DNA of 64,000 nt, taken from Bacteroides fragilis. Its GTDB lineage: Bacteria; Bacteroidota; Bacteroidia; Bacteroidales; Bacteroidaceae. The position numbers and the translations under genes are program-made. This document shows positions 1 to 8,665 of this stretch, in pieces (within the stretch, counting starts at the first letter, position 1; each line of letters begins with the position of its first letter). The stretch lies in assembly GCF_002849695.1 (NCBI RefSeq), contig NZ_CP018937.1, forward strand, positions 1,488,001 to 1,552,000. Direction: 5' to 3'. The notes beneath the pieces are model-generated. The model saw nothing but the letters and a program-made list of their open reading frames with translations. It did no database searches and was not told where the DNA came from.

Positions 1-2
1 TG

Positions 3-917
3 CAATATTCGCCTAAAAGAATTAATGTGCAAATTGATAAAATAATACAATCTAATTTGGAAGTTGGTTTTGTACCAGATATTATAACGGGACATTTCCC
101 ATATCAAAATATTGAAATTATAAATAAGCTGAAAGAAATTTATGGTGCTAAAGCCTGTATGATTCTTCATGGTAATGGGGATAAGTTTAAAGAAATATAT
201 CCTAATAACTATCGTCGGCTGATAGATCGAATTGATATATGGGGATATAGGTCATTACCAATAAAAAAACAATTTGAAAATCAATATGGCTCTCCCAAAA
301 AGTCTTTTATGTGTTATTCAGGTATTCCTGAAAAATATTTAAATAATAAATCATGTAAAAATTTTAATCTTTTATGTAATCATTTTATATATGTTGGTTC
401 GCTAATTAAACGCAAACATCCAGTTGCATTAATAACAGCTTTGAGAATTGCTTTTCCTTTAGATGATTTTGATTTAAATATAATAGGTAAAGGTGCAGAA
501 GTAAAGAAAATAAAACGAATGATTCAATCATTTAACTTGGAATCTTGTATTCATTTATTGGGACATTTATCCCGAGAACAAGTTTTTGAAAAAATGACTG
601 CTGCAGATTGCTTCGTTATGATAAGTGAAAATGAAACATTTGGACTAGTTTATTTAGAAGCTATGGCACAAGGATGTTTAGTTATTGCATCTGAAAGAGA
701 AGGTATGGATGGAATTATAGAGCATGGTGTAAATGGATTTCTTTGTAAAGCTGGAGATGCTATTGAATTGTCAAATATAATAAAGCATATTAATAATTTA
801 TCTATTGAAGAAAGAAAAGTTATTTCTTTTAATGCTTTGAATACTGTTCGTAATTTGACAGATAGGCGAGTGGCGCAATTATATTTGGATGCAATTACTG
901 AAAATATAAATTTTTAA
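3..917 (+). CDS. Glycosyltransferase family 4, 5'-partial
   Basis: The frame is open to the left edge, so the first GTG at 27 is not the true start and the gene begins upstream of the window. What remains, about 300 residues, is the C-terminal half of a GT-B fold retaining glycosyltransferase. It has a nucleotide-sugar binding region starting around 'YVGSLIKRKHP' and the GT4 acidic motif in 'ENETFGLVYLEAMAQG' near residue 205, which normally contacts the donor sugar phosphate. It lies 12 nt upstream of the next gene in the same direction, so it is probably part of the polysaccharide operon and adds one sugar to the repeat unit. Donor and acceptor cannot be told from sequence. The very low GC compared with the next genes is typical of the variable centre of capsule loci. 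Confidence 0.85.
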   Translation, partial: QYSPKRINVQIDKIIQSNLEVGFVPDIITGHFPYQNIEIINKLKEIYGAKACMILHGNGDKFKEIYPNNYRRLIDRIDIWGYRSLPIKKQFENQYGSPKKSFMCYSGIPEKYLNNKSCKNFNLLCNHFIYVGSLIKRKHPVALITALRIAFPLDDFDLNIIGKGAEVKKIKRMIQSFNLESCIHLLGHLSREQVFEKMTAADCFVMISENETFGLVYLEAMAQGCLVIASEREGMDGIIEHGVNGFLCKAGDAIELSNIIKHINNLSIEERKVISFNALNTVRNLTDRRVAQLYLDAITENINF

Positions 918-929
918 AATATATCTTGT

Positions 930-1946
930 ATGTTTAAAGACAAAGTACTTTTAATTACTGGTGGGACAGGCTCCTTTGGTAATGCGGTTTTGAAGAGATT
1001 TCTAGACTCAGATATAAAAGAGATTCGAATATTCTCTCGTGATGAAAAAAAACAGGACGATATGCGCCATCACCTTCAAAATAAGAAAGTTAAATTTTAT
1101 ATAGGTGATGTCCGTGATAAGCGTTCTGTAGATGGTGTTATGAAAGATGTGGATTATATTTTTCATGCTGCAGCTTTGAAACAAGTTCCCTCTTGTGAGT
1201 TTTTTCCTGTTCAAGCTGTTCGGACAAACGTATTAGGTACTGAGAATGTGCTTGATTCAGCCATCGAACATGGGGTCAAGAATGTAGTTGTGCTCTCGAC
1301 AGATAAAGCTTGTTATCCTATTAATGCTATGGGGATCAGTAAAGCTATGATGGAAAAGGTCGCTATTGCTAAAGGACGTCAAATGGGAGAGGGTGGTCAA
1401 ACTACCATCTGCTGTACCCGTTATGGCAATGTGATGGCAAGCCGCGGATCAGTGATTCCTTTGTGGGTGGAGCAAATGAAGGCCGGTAAGGATATCACAA
1501 TAACCGATCCGAACATGACCCGTTTTATGATGACACTGGATGATGCGGTTGATCTGGTGATTTATGCTTTTCAGCATGGGCATAATGGTGACTTGTTTGT
1601 CCAAAAAGCACCTGCAGCTACTCTTGATACGTTAGCCCGTTCTTTAAAGGAACTTTACAAAATGGATACCCCCGTACGTGTTATCGGTACACGCCATGGT
1701 GAGAAACTTTATGAATCATTAGTGACTCGTGAGGAAATGGCCAAGGCGGAAGATATGGGTAATTATTATCGGATACCTTGTGATGCCCGTGATCTTAATT
1801 ATGATAAATATTTTGTGGAAGGACAAGAGAAGGTCTCTAAATTCGAGGACTACCATTCACATAATACCCATCGTTTGGATGTGGACGGTATGAAACAGCT
1901 GTTATTAAAACTTGATATGATAAAAGAGGATGTATGCTTAAAGTAA
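930..1946 (+). CDS. UDP-GlcNAc 4,6-dehydratase/5-epimerase (CapE/FnlA-like)
   Basis: Extended short-chain dehydrogenase of 338 residues. The NAD-binding motif TGGTGSFG is at residues 10-17, and the CapD/CapE-type segment 'FHAAALKQVPSCE' is at about residue 83. The catalytic Tyr of SDRs is replaced by Met in 'MGISKAMMEK', as in inverting dehydratases of the FlaA1/CapE group. Family knowledge: these enzymes take UDP-GlcNAc to a 4-keto-6-deoxy-L-talo intermediate, the first step to UDP-L-FucNAc. The last codons overlap the start of the 2-epimerase gene by 13 nt, and an RmlD-like reductase follows, which matches the order of a FucNAc pathway. GC content rises within this gene relative to the upstream transferase. 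A D-sugar 4,6-dehydratase cannot be excluded. Confidence 0.85.
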   Translation: MFKDKVLLITGGTGSFGNAVLKRFLDSDIKEIRIFSRDEKKQDDMRHHLQNKKVKFYIGDVRDKRSVDGVMKDVDYIFHAAALKQVPSCEFFPVQAVRTNVLGTENVLDSAIEHGVKNVVVLSTDKACYPINAMGISKAMMEKVAIAKGRQMGEGGQTTICCTRYGNVMASRGSVIPLWVEQMKAGKDITITDPNMTRFMMTLDDAVDLVIYAFQHGHNGDLFVQKAPAATLDTLARSLKELYKMDTPVRVIGTRHGEKLYESLVTREEMAKAEDMGNYYRIPCDARDLNYDKYFVEGQEKVSKFEDYHSHNTHRLDVDGMKQLLLKLDMIKEDVCLK

Positions 1947-3064
1947 TGACGATTGTCGGAACTCGTCCTGAGATCATAAAGTTGAGTCGTGTGATGGCTG
2001 AGTTGGACAAATACACTGAACATATTATAGTCCATACCGGTCAGAATTTCGATTATGAACTGAATGAAATCTTTTTTCAGGAACTTCGCATCCGTAAGCC
2101 GGACTATTTTCTGGATGCTGCCGGAAAGAATGCCGCAGAGACGATAGCCAATGTAATCCGTAAATCGGATGAATTGATGGAACAAGTGAAACCGGATGCT
2201 TTATTGTTGTATGGTGATACTAATAGTTGTATTTCCGTGATTTCCGCAAAACGGCGTAAGATTCCTATTTTTCATATGGAGGCTGGTAACCGCTGTTTTG
2301 ACCAGCGTGTTCCTGAAGAGATCAATCGTAAGATTGTGGATCATTTGAGTGATATCAATATGCCTCTTTCAGAGCATGCACGTAAATACTTGCTGGCTGA
2401 AGGGTTACGTCCGGAGACCGTGATCAAAACCGGATCGCCAATGACAGAGGTTTTGATCTATCATAAGGCGGAAATAGAAGAGAATGATGTTTTAGAAAAA
2501 GAGGGGTTGAAAAAAGGTGATTACTTTATTGTAAGTACGCATCGTGAGGAAAATGTGGATTCCGAGAAGAACTTTTCCGACCTGCTTTCTTCTCTGAACG
2601 CCATTGTGGACAAATATCATAAAAAGGTGATTGTTTCCACCCACCCCCGTACCCGCAAAAAGTTGGAATCTATTGGCTTTATTAATTCCAATCCGATGAT
2701 TGAGTTTATGAAACCTTTTGGCTTCATGGAGTATATCAAACTTCAACAGAATGCTTTTTGTGTTATTTCTGACAGTGGTACGATCACGGAGGAATCTTCT
2801 ATTCTTCATTTTCCGGCTATAACTATCCGTCAGGCACACGAGCGACCTGAAGGTATGGATGCAGGGACGCTGATCATGACCGGATTGAATAGTGACCGTA
2901 TTCTGGAGTCTATCGAAATTGTAACTTCCCAGTATACAGAAGGTGCAGACGTAATTCACTCTATTCCTGATTATGCTTCGGATAATGTATCTAAAAAAGT
3001 AGTCCGTATCATTCTTTCCTATACAGATTATGTCAACCGTACGGTTTGGCATAAAGAAATCTAG
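1934..3064 (+). CDS. Non-hydrolysing UDP-N-acetylhexosamine 2-epimerase (FnlC/CapG/WecB-like)
   Basis: 376 residues, full length for the WecB family. It starts with the family signature 'VGTRPEIIKLSRVMAEL' and contains 'GDTNSCISVISAKRRKIPIFH', 'HMEAGNRCFDQRVPEEINR' and the C-terminal 'DSGTITEESS', which together form the UDP and substrate site of 2-epimerases. Within a CapE/FnlA-reductase-2-epimerase set the expected reaction is the last step to UDP-L-FucNAc rather than UDP-ManNAc formation; that assignment is inference from context. It overlaps the upstream gene by 13 nt, suggesting translational coupling. A second, divergent 2-epimerase lies at 56460-57545 on the other strand, outside any capsule context. 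Confidence 0.85.
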   Translation: MLKVMTIVGTRPEIIKLSRVMAELDKYTEHIIVHTGQNFDYELNEIFFQELRIRKPDYFLDAAGKNAAETIANVIRKSDELMEQVKPDALLLYGDTNSCISVISAKRRKIPIFHMEAGNRCFDQRVPEEINRKIVDHLSDINMPLSEHARKYLLAEGLRPETVIKTGSPMTEVLIYHKAEIEENDVLEKEGLKKGDYFIVSTHREENVDSEKNFSDLLSSLNAIVDKYHKKVIVSTHPRTRKKLESIGFINSNPMIEFMKPFGFMEYIKLQQNAFCVISDSGTITEESSILHFPAITIRQAHERPEGMDAGTLIMTGLNSDRILESIEIVTSQYTEGADVIHSIPDYASDNVSKKVVRIILSYTDYVNRTVWHKEI

Positions 3065-3084
3065 TTCCTGTTTTTTTATTTTTT

Positions 3085-3948
3085 ATGGTTAAAAAGAAGA
3101 TTCTGTTGTTCGGCGCCACAGGTATGGCCGGGCATATGGCTTATTATTATCTGCAATGTACGGGGAAATACGATCTTGTGAATGTAGTTTATCGTACCCA
3201 ATTGACTGATGATAGTATCGTTGTGGATGTGACGGATGGGGATGCTGTCAGTCGGCTCGTTCGTGAAGTCCGTCCCGATTTTATCCTGAATTGTATTGGC
3301 GTATTGATAAGAGGTTCCAGAGAACATCCGGACAATGCTATTCTGATAAATGCATGGTTCCCTCATTTGCTCAAGAAACTATCGGATGAAGTGGGAGCAA
3401 AGTTGATTCATATCAGTACGGATTGTGTTTTCTCCGGTAAAAAAGGCAACTATTCAGAAACTGATTTCCGGGATGCTGACGATGTTTATGGTCGTAGCAA
3501 AGCACTCGGTGAGATAATCAATGACAAAGATCTGACAATCCGTACTTCTATCATAGGTCCTGAATTGAAGGAGAATGGCGAAGGCTTGTTTCATTGGTTT
3601 ATGCATCAGCATGGTTGTGTGAATGGTTTTCAGACTGCTATTTGGGGAGGTGTGACCACTCTGGAATTGGCGAAAGCCATTGATGTGGCCATCGATCAGG
3701 GAGTAACCGGTTTGATACAACTGAGTAATGGCCTTGGTATAAGTAAATATGATTTGTTACATCTGTTTTCCCGTATATGGCACAAACAAGATGTTGAGAT
3801 CCTGCCATTTGATGGAAATGGAATTGATAAGTCGATCGCAAAGTCCGCAAGATTTAGTTATGTTGTACCCGGATATGAAGAGATGCTTCGGGAACAATAT
3901 GATTGGATGCAGAATAAACAGGAGCTATACCGAACTCTATATTTATGA
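3085..3948 (+). CDS. RmlD-like sugar-nucleotide reductase
   Basis: SDR of 287 residues with the Rossmann motif 'GATGMAGH' at residues 10-17, the 'STDCVFSG' strand near residue 111 and the catalytic YGRSK (Tyr-x3-Lys) near residue 130. This is the layout of dTDP-4-dehydrorhamnose reductases. Its place after the CapE-like and 2-epimerase genes points to reduction of the 4-keto intermediate on the way to UDP-L-FucNAc. Known CapF/FnlB enzymes are longer (about 370 residues) and carry a C-terminal cupin domain that is absent here. The gene starts 20 nt after the 2-epimerase and its stop overlaps the next start by 4 nt (ATGA), so it sits inside one operon. A rhamnose-type reductase role remains possible. 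Confidence 0.8.
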   Translation: MVKKKILLFGATGMAGHMAYYYLQCTGKYDLVNVVYRTQLTDDSIVVDVTDGDAVSRLVREVRPDFILNCIGVLIRGSREHPDNAILINAWFPHLLKKLSDEVGAKLIHISTDCVFSGKKGNYSETDFRDADDVYGRSKALGEIINDKDLTIRTSIIGPELKENGEGLFHWFMHQHGCVNGFQTAIWGGVTTLELAKAIDVAIDQGVTGLIQLSNGLGISKYDLLHLFSRIWHKQDVEILPFDGNGIDKSIAKSARFSYVVPGYEEMLREQYDWMQNKQELYRTLYL

Positions 3949-5156
3949 AAATATTATTGGTTTCCCAATACTTCTGGCCAGAGACATTTCGTGTTAATGA
4001 TTTGGCGCAAGAGCTTGTATTACGGGGTAACGAAGTGACAGTCTTAACAGGAAAACCTAATTATCCTCAAGGGGCTATTTATAAGGGATATAGCTTTTGG
4101 GGCTATAAAAAAGAATATTATAAAGGTATTGAACTGATTCGTGTTCCGTTAATACCTCGTGGTAAAGGTTCAGGGTTGCGTTTGGCATCGAATTATTTGT
4201 CTTTTGTATTGTTTTCTTGTTTATATATACTTTTTCATAAGCGAAAGTTTGATGTTTCTTTAACATTTGCAATTTCTCCTATTACTCAGGTGTATGCAGC
4301 TCTACTTCACAAAAAGCTGTTTGGTAGTCGTGCTTATCTTTGGGTTCAGGATTTGTGGCCTGAAAGTGTGTCCGCTGCGGGTAAGATGAATTCTGGTTTA
4401 GTATATCGGATATTAACTAAGATGGTACAAAGTATCTATCAAAAAGTCGATGGGATTTGTATACAGTCGGAAGCCTTTAGTCGGTCCATACTGCAAAAAG
4501 GAGATTATAAGCATAAAATTAGTTATATTCCTAACTGGGCTGAAGATTTGTTCACTGATGATTCTTTGATTAATAAGGAACATTTTAAGTCGTTGATCCC
4601 TGATGGATTTGTTGTAATGTTTGCCGGTAATATAGGAGAGGCCCAAGATTTTGATTCAATATTGAAAGCTGCCATTCGGACCAAAGAGTATAAAGATATT
4701 AAGTGGGTAATTGTTGGCGATGGACGAAAAAAAGAGTTTGTAGAGCAGCAAGTTAAAGAGTTGAATTTATGTGATACTGTTTTTTTATTAGGACGCTATC
4801 CTTTGGAAGACATGCCGGATCTATTTATTCATGCAGATGTAATGCTTGTCTCTTTAAAAGATCAGAATATTTTCTCTTTAACTATTCCATCAAAGATACA
4901 ATCTTATATGGCTTTTGGAAAACCTATTATTTCTATGATAAATGGTATTGGTAATGAAATAATAAAGGAGGCAAACTGTGGCTTTACAGCTAATGCCGGA
5001 GATTTTGAATCGTTGGCAAACAATGTGAAAAGATTATCTCGAATAGATAGAAATATGCTGTATGAAAAAGGGAGAGCCGGGAAGGAATATTATCAATTAT
5101 CTTTTGCAAAGAAAAAGATAATTGATAATTTAATAGAAGTTTTTCAATCTGAGTGA
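3945..5156 (+). CDS. WbuB-like GT4 glycosyltransferase
   Basis: 403 residues. The N-terminus 'MKILLVSQYFWPETFRVND' followed by 'GNEVTVLTGKPNYPQG' is characteristic of WbuB-type transferases, which act on L-FucNAc donors in O-antigen and capsule loci. The second Rossmann half includes 'FAGNIGEAQDFDS' near residue 225 and 'IPSKIQSYMAFGKPI' near residue 310. The enzyme is expected at the cytoplasmic face of the membrane, adding a sugar to an undecaprenyl-linked acceptor. In enterobacterial loci wbuB directly follows fnlABC, and the same linkage is seen here. It overlaps the upstream reductase by 4 nt. The donor assignment to UDP-L-FucNAc is inference from family and position. Confidence 0.85.
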   Translation: MKILLVSQYFWPETFRVNDLAQELVLRGNEVTVLTGKPNYPQGAIYKGYSFWGYKKEYYKGIELIRVPLIPRGKGSGLRLASNYLSFVLFSCLYILFHKRKFDVSLTFAISPITQVYAALLHKKLFGSRAYLWVQDLWPESVSAAGKMNSGLVYRILTKMVQSIYQKVDGICIQSEAFSRSILQKGDYKHKISYIPNWAEDLFTDDSLINKEHFKSLIPDGFVVMFAGNIGEAQDFDSILKAAIRTKEYKDIKWVIVGDGRKKEFVEQQVKELNLCDTVFLLGRYPLEDMPDLFIHADVMLVSLKDQNIFSLTIPSKIQSYMAFGKPIISMINGIGNEIIKEANCGFTANAGDFESLANNVKRLSRIDRNMLYEKGRAGKEYYQLSFAKKKIIDNLIEVFQSE

Positions 5157-5178
5157 TTTATTTTAATAATGGAATTAA

Positions 5179-6186
5179 ATGAATATTCTTATTACAGGGG
5201 CTTATGGATTTGTAGGCACTAATCTGATTAATAATTTAAAAATTAAACACAACCTTTACGGACTTGATATCGTGTGTCCGACAAGAGAAGGTGTACTGAA
5301 AACATTTTGTTGGAAAGATATTGATCCAGAGTCATTCCCATTACAAACTCTCCCCCAATTTGATGCAATCATTCATCTTGCCGGAAAAGCTCATGATACG
5401 AAAAACCAATCAGCTGCTCAGTCTTATTTTGATATTAATACCGGTCTGACTCAAAAGATATTTGATTTCTTTTTGGAGTCTTCTGCGAAGAAATTCATAT
5501 TTTTTAGTTCAGTAAAAGCTGCGGCGGATAGTGTAGTGGGAGATATGCTTACTGAGGATGTTATTCCAGCTCCTGTTGGTCCTTATGGGGAAAGTAAAAT
5601 AAGAGCTGAAGAGTATATAAAGGAACATTGTGTATTTCCTGCTGTCTCTTCCTGCGAGTGTTCTCCTTTTCGGGAGATGACTTCGGTTACAGAAAAACAG
5701 GTTTATATATTAAGACCTTGTATGATTCATGGTCCGGGGAATAAAGGAAATCTGAATCTATTGTATAATGTGGTGAAAAAAGGAATTCCCTGGCCATTGG
5801 GTGACTTCGAAAATCGTCGTTCGTTTACTTCAATTGATAACCTATGCTATGTGATTGAGGGATTATTGACTAAAGAGGTACCTACGGGCATTTATCACAT
5901 GGGGGATGATGAAGCTTTGTCAACAAATGAGTTGATTGCCATCATGTGTGAGGCAATGGGAAAACAGCCCCATATCTGGAAGATGAATAAGGGCTTTATG
6001 GAAGGATGTGCCGGACTGGGAACTTTACTCCATTTGCCACTGAATACGGAAAGGCTTCGTAAACTGACGGAGAATTATGTGGTAAGTAATGCTAAGATCA
6101 AAGCTGCTCTCGGGATTGATAAAATGCCTGTGACAGCTAAAGAGGGGTTGATTAAAACCATTCGTTCATTTCAAGAAACTAAATAA
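5179..6186 (+). CDS. NAD-dependent epimerase/reductase (WbpV-like)
   Basis: 335 residues with 'ITGAYGFVGTNLI' at the N-terminus, an SDR active site with 'FFSSVKAA' near residue 110 and YGESK (Tyr-x3-Lys) near residue 134, and the substrate loop 'ILRPCMIHGPGNKGN' near residue 175. It is immediately followed (3 nt) by a WbpL-like transferase. In Pseudomonas O-antigen loci the WbpV/WbpL pair makes UDP-QuiNAc by 4-keto reduction and places it on the lipid carrier; a similar role is inferred here. No dedicated D-type 4,6-dehydratase is visible in the window, so that partner must lie upstream or elsewhere. Residues about 153-170 look like a small insertion rich in Ser and Cys. Confidence 0.8.
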   Translation: MNILITGAYGFVGTNLINNLKIKHNLYGLDIVCPTREGVLKTFCWKDIDPESFPLQTLPQFDAIIHLAGKAHDTKNQSAAQSYFDINTGLTQKIFDFFLESSAKKFIFFSSVKAAADSVVGDMLTEDVIPAPVGPYGESKIRAEEYIKEHCVFPAVSSCECSPFREMTSVTEKQVYILRPCMIHGPGNKGNLNLLYNVVKKGIPWPLGDFENRRSFTSIDNLCYVIEGLLTKEVPTGIYHMGDDEALSTNELIAIMCEAMGKQPHIWKMNKGFMEGCAGLGTLLHLPLNTERLRKLTENYVVSNAKIKAALGIDKMPVTAKEGLIKTIRSFQETK

Positions 6187-6189
6187 GTT

Positions 6190-7140
6190 ATGTACTATTT
6201 AATAATCTTAGTTCTGCTATTCTTAGTAGAACTTTTTTATTTCCGTATTGCTGATAAATGCAATATCATCGATAAACCGAACGAGCGGAGTTCGCACACC
6301 CGGATCACTTTGAGAGGGGGAGGAATTATTTTCTTCTTTGGCGCATTAGCTTACTTTCTGACGAATCAGTTTGAGTATCCTTGGTTTATGCTGGCTTTGA
6401 CATTGATTACTTTTATCAGTTTTGTAGACGACATTCGTTCTACTTCTCAGGGGTTACGTTTGGTGTTTCATTTTACGGCGATGGCTTTGATGTTCTATCA
6501 ATGGGGGTTGTTCAGCCTGCCTTGGTGGACCATTGTGGTTGCTTTGATTATTTGCACAGGGATTATCAATGCCTATAATTTCATGGATGGTATTAATGGC
6601 ATTACAGGTGGATACTCGTTGGTGGTGCTGGTGGCATTAGCATTTATAAATGGGGCATATGTTCCATTTGTAGAGCCGGCTTTGATTTATACCATGCTTT
6701 GTGCTGTGTTGGTCTTTAACTTCTTCAATTTCCGGAAACAGGCAAAGTGTTTTGCGGGGGATGTAGGTTCGGTTAGCATTGCTTTCGTGATTCTCTTTCT
6801 GATCGGTATGCTGATAATCCGTACGGAAAATTTCAGCTGGATTGTCTTGTTGGCAGTCTATGGGGTGGATAGTGTGCTGACAATAATTCATCGGTTGATG
6901 TTGCATGAGAATATTGGTTTGCCACATCGGAAACATTTGTATCAGATTATGGCAAATGAGTTGAAAATTCCTCACGTGGTGGTTTCATTGGTGTATATGT
7001 TGGGGCAGGCAGTAGTTATAGCCGGGTATCTTCTATTTCCGGGGAATGAATATGGGTATTTGTCGGGTACCATTATTGCGCTGAGTTTGGTCTATATTCT
7101 ATTTATGAAGCGTTTCTTTTACTTGCATCAAGCGAAGTGA
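6190..7140 (+). CDS. Polyprenyl-phosphate HexNAc-1-P transferase (WbpL/WecA/MraY family)
   Basis: 316 residues, strongly hydrophobic with about ten membrane segments. Family hallmarks are visible: 'FVDDIRST' (the Asp pair) near residue 78, 'NAYNFMDGINGITGG' near residue 127, 'CFAGDVGSVS' near residue 187 and the His-rich loop 'GLPHRKHLYQ' near residue 244. The enzyme transfers a HexNAc-1-phosphate to undecaprenyl phosphate at the inner membrane and so starts the repeat unit. In Bacteroides capsule loci this initiating transferase is often the last gene, and here it is followed by unrelated genes. Pairing with the WbpV-like gene suggests QuiNAc or FucNAc as first sugar (inference). Confidence 0.9.
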   Translation: MYYLIILVLLFLVELFYFRIADKCNIIDKPNERSSHTRITLRGGGIIFFFGALAYFLTNQFEYPWFMLALTLITFISFVDDIRSTSQGLRLVFHFTAMALMFYQWGLFSLPWWTIVVALIICTGIINAYNFMDGINGITGGYSLVVLVALAFINGAYVPFVEPALIYTMLCAVLVFNFFNFRKQAKCFAGDVGSVSIAFVILFLIGMLIIRTENFSWIVLLAVYGVDSVLTIIHRLMLHENIGLPHRKHLYQIMANELKIPHVVVSLVYMLGQAVVIAGYLLFPGNEYGYLSGTIIALSLVYILFMKRFFYLHQAK

Positions 7141-7371
7141 TATTGTCAATATTATGCTTTCTGCCATAGATCTAATATGGTCTAAAAAATAAAAGAAGTT
7201 ACAGTCGAAAAATAATAGAGTTACAAAACAATAGGCATCAACTCCTGCTATGTGCTCATATCGCTGGTAGTTGCTGACAACACTGATTACCTTGTCTACG
7301 TATTTCTCCTTATAGGCTACCAATGTACCCACTTTCCGATTCCATAAAAACACATCAAGATTTTGTATCAT
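7099..7371 (-). pseudogene. Truncated HipA N-terminal fragment
   Basis: The first 25 or so residues, 'LDVFLWNRKVGTLVAYKEKY', match the start of HipA-type kinase toxins of Bacteroidetes, whose N-terminus has the strand pattern 'xVxLxxxxVGTL'. After that the frame runs into hydrophobic sequence without HipA character and overlaps the end of the transferase gene on the other strand, so the toxin is cut off. The start codon lies 17 nt inside the end of the HipB-like gene, the overlap usual for hipBA operons. Only a remnant of the toxin is present; the antitoxin-like gene is intact. Confidence 0.6.
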
Positions 7372-7645
7372 TATTGTTTCTCCTTACTCTTTGGGGAATG
7401 AATTTATTTAGTTGTTTCAGTGCCATTAGTGGCATGGGCAACTCAGGCAGTAAATCACTTATACGTTGCTCCATGCCGATTATCCGCAACAATGATATGA
7501 AATTATTTAGGGTCATGTTCTGATTGACACCTTGTTCAAAATGGCTTATAGTAGCAAGACTCACACCGGATTTCTCCGCCATTTCCTTTTGGCTCATCCG
7601 TGCGGCAAGCCTATACTCCTTTATGCGTTTCGCTAAAAGTAGCAT
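7355..7645 (-). CDS. HipB-like XRE helix-turn-helix regulator
   Basis: 96 residues. An XRE/Cro fold spans residues 5-60: 'RIKEYRLAARMSQKEMAEKSG' as helices 1-2 and 'VSLATISHFEQG' as the recognition helix. The tail 'LLPELPMPLMAL' resembles the C-terminal part of HipB proteins. It overlaps the start of the hipA remnant at 7371, consistent with an ancestral hipBA toxin-antitoxin operon in which the toxin has been lost. It may now act as an orphan autoregulator. Upstream, two copies of ATATTACTA (near 7692 and 7732) could be operator half sites. Confidence 0.8.
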   Translation of the reverse strand: MLLLAKRIKEYRLAARMSQKEMAEKSGVSLATISHFEQGVNQNMTLNNFISLLRIIGMEQRISDLLPELPMPLMALKQLNKFIPQRVRRNNNDTKS

Positions 7646-7914
7646 TATCTATTGGTTGGTAATATAGTCCGCTTTACTTATACATGGTGGAATATTACTA
7701 TTTAATTGCAAAATTTAAAAATAATATCTATATATTACTACTATTGTGAGACTTTCTGTACTGGAACTATGCATTTGTCGGATGAACTAAAACTTAACTG
7801 ATATTGGGTACATGTGTATGCACCTGTTTTGAACGAAGAGCTTAGAATTATGATACAGATAATCAGTGTGTTATAAGTTTTTCTGAGAAAACTGCTTTCC
7901 GGACCGTTCTTTCC
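7646..7914. other. Intergenic region with ATATTACTA repeats
   Basis: Non-coding, AT-rich spacer between the divergent HipB-like and HU-like genes. The word ATATTACTA occurs twice about 40 nt apart (near 7692 and 7732), and a related GTAATATAG word lies near 7660. These are placed where an operator of the HipB-like regulator would be expected. No ORF or RNA gene is supported here. Confidence 0.3.
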
Positions 7915-7945
7915 TTTGCCGATAATTTGTAAATCTTCATCTTTG
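7915..7945 (+). promoter_or_regulatory. Bacteroides-type promoter of the HU-like gene
   Basis: TTTG at 7915-7918, a 19-nt spacer, then CATCTTTG at 7938-7945, close to the Bacteroides consensus TTTG-N19-21-TAnnTTTG. It would give a leader of about 60 nt before the ATG at 8010, which has a clear purine-rich ribosome site (AAGAAGGAG). Confidence 0.6.
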
Positions 7946-8009
7946 CAGTGTTGATCAACGAAACATGAATGAAACGTAGTAGTAACATTAGTAAAGAAGG
8001 AGAAAAATT

Positions 8010-8489
8010 ATGCCTTTATTTTATAGAGCGAGACAATCGCAGTTGAAAACTAAAGAGGGAAAGAAACAGTGGCACCTCACTCTGGTGAAAGTTGGAAAAA
8101 TGGTAACTTCACAACAGTTGGCCGAAGTAATAGCTGAAAAATCATCGTTGACACCGGGTGATGTTCATAATGTGATTCGTAACCTGATGACTGCCATGCG
8201 TAAAGAGTTGTTAAATAGCCGTTCGGTACGTCTGGAGGGATTAGGCACTTTCACGATGAAAGCTTGTACACAAGGGAATGGAGTGGATCAAGAGGAAGAG
8301 GTGAATCCGAATCAGGTGGCGGCTCTTCGTTGTCTGTTTACTCCGGAATATACTCGTCCCGCAGCTATCGGCACTACCCGTGCTTTGCTTCAGGGAGTGG
8401 AATTCCAGAAAGTCAGTGCGATAGGGGGAGCAATTAATGGTGGATCGGGTAGTGGAGATGGAGATATTGTAGATGATCCGACAGCTTGA
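8010..8489 (+). CDS. HU-like DNA-binding protein (Bacteroidetes HU-HIG type)
   Basis: 159 residues. The HU/IHF fold runs from about residue 32 ('VTSQQLAEVIAEKSSLTPGD') to residue 115, with the beta-arm region 'SVRLEGLGTFTMKA' where HU proteins enter the minor groove. N- and C-terminal extensions (the latter Gly/Ser/Asp-rich, ending GDGDIVDDPTA) are typical of the long HU-like proteins scattered through Bacteroides genomes, often beside polysaccharide loci. It is followed by a smalltalk micro-ORF, a pair seen repeatedly in this genus, and the two probably share one transcript ending at the hairpin 8666-8699. Role as a nucleoid or locus-specific architectural protein is inferred. Confidence 0.85.
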   Translation: MPLFYRARQSQLKTKEGKKQWHLTLVKVGKMVTSQQLAEVIAEKSSLTPGDVHNVIRNLMTAMRKELLNSRSVRLEGLGTFTMKACTQGNGVDQEEEVNPNQVAALRCLFTPEYTRPAAIGTTRALLQGVEFQKVSAIGGAINGGSGSGDGDIVDDPTA

Positions 8490-8543
8490 TAAAGTTTATT
8501 GTAGATATAATAATGATTGCAAATGAAAGGAGGTATGAAGAAT

Positions 8544-8639
8544 ATGAAGAAAACGGGATGGAATATTATATTGAAGTTGATTATTGCTGTGGCAAGTGCT
8601 GTAGCCGGTGTAATCGGTGGGCAGGCTATGACATTATAA
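8544..8639 (+). CDS. Smalltalk micro-protein (31 aa)
   Basis: A 31-codon ORF with one predicted hydrophobic helix: MKKTGWNII... followed by an Ala/Val/Ile-rich segment with GVIGGQAM near the end. It matches the pattern of the 'smalltalk' proteins that often sit downstream of HU-like genes in Bacteroides. The strong ribosome site AAAGGAGG at 8526-8533 is 10 nt upstream of this ATG but only 1 nt from the in-frame ATG at 8535, so 8544 is chosen. Function is unknown; a membrane-inserted or signal-like peptide is plausible. Confidence 0.75.
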   Translation: MKKTGWNIILKLIIAVASAVAGVIGGQAMTL

Positions 8640-8665
8640 AGCGGAATTAATAACCAAACAGGGTG

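Noticed and set aside
1..7140. Invertible capsule promoter within the window
   Set aside because: No inverted-repeat-flanked promoter or upxY/upxZ gene is seen; the start of the polysaccharide locus lies outside the window.
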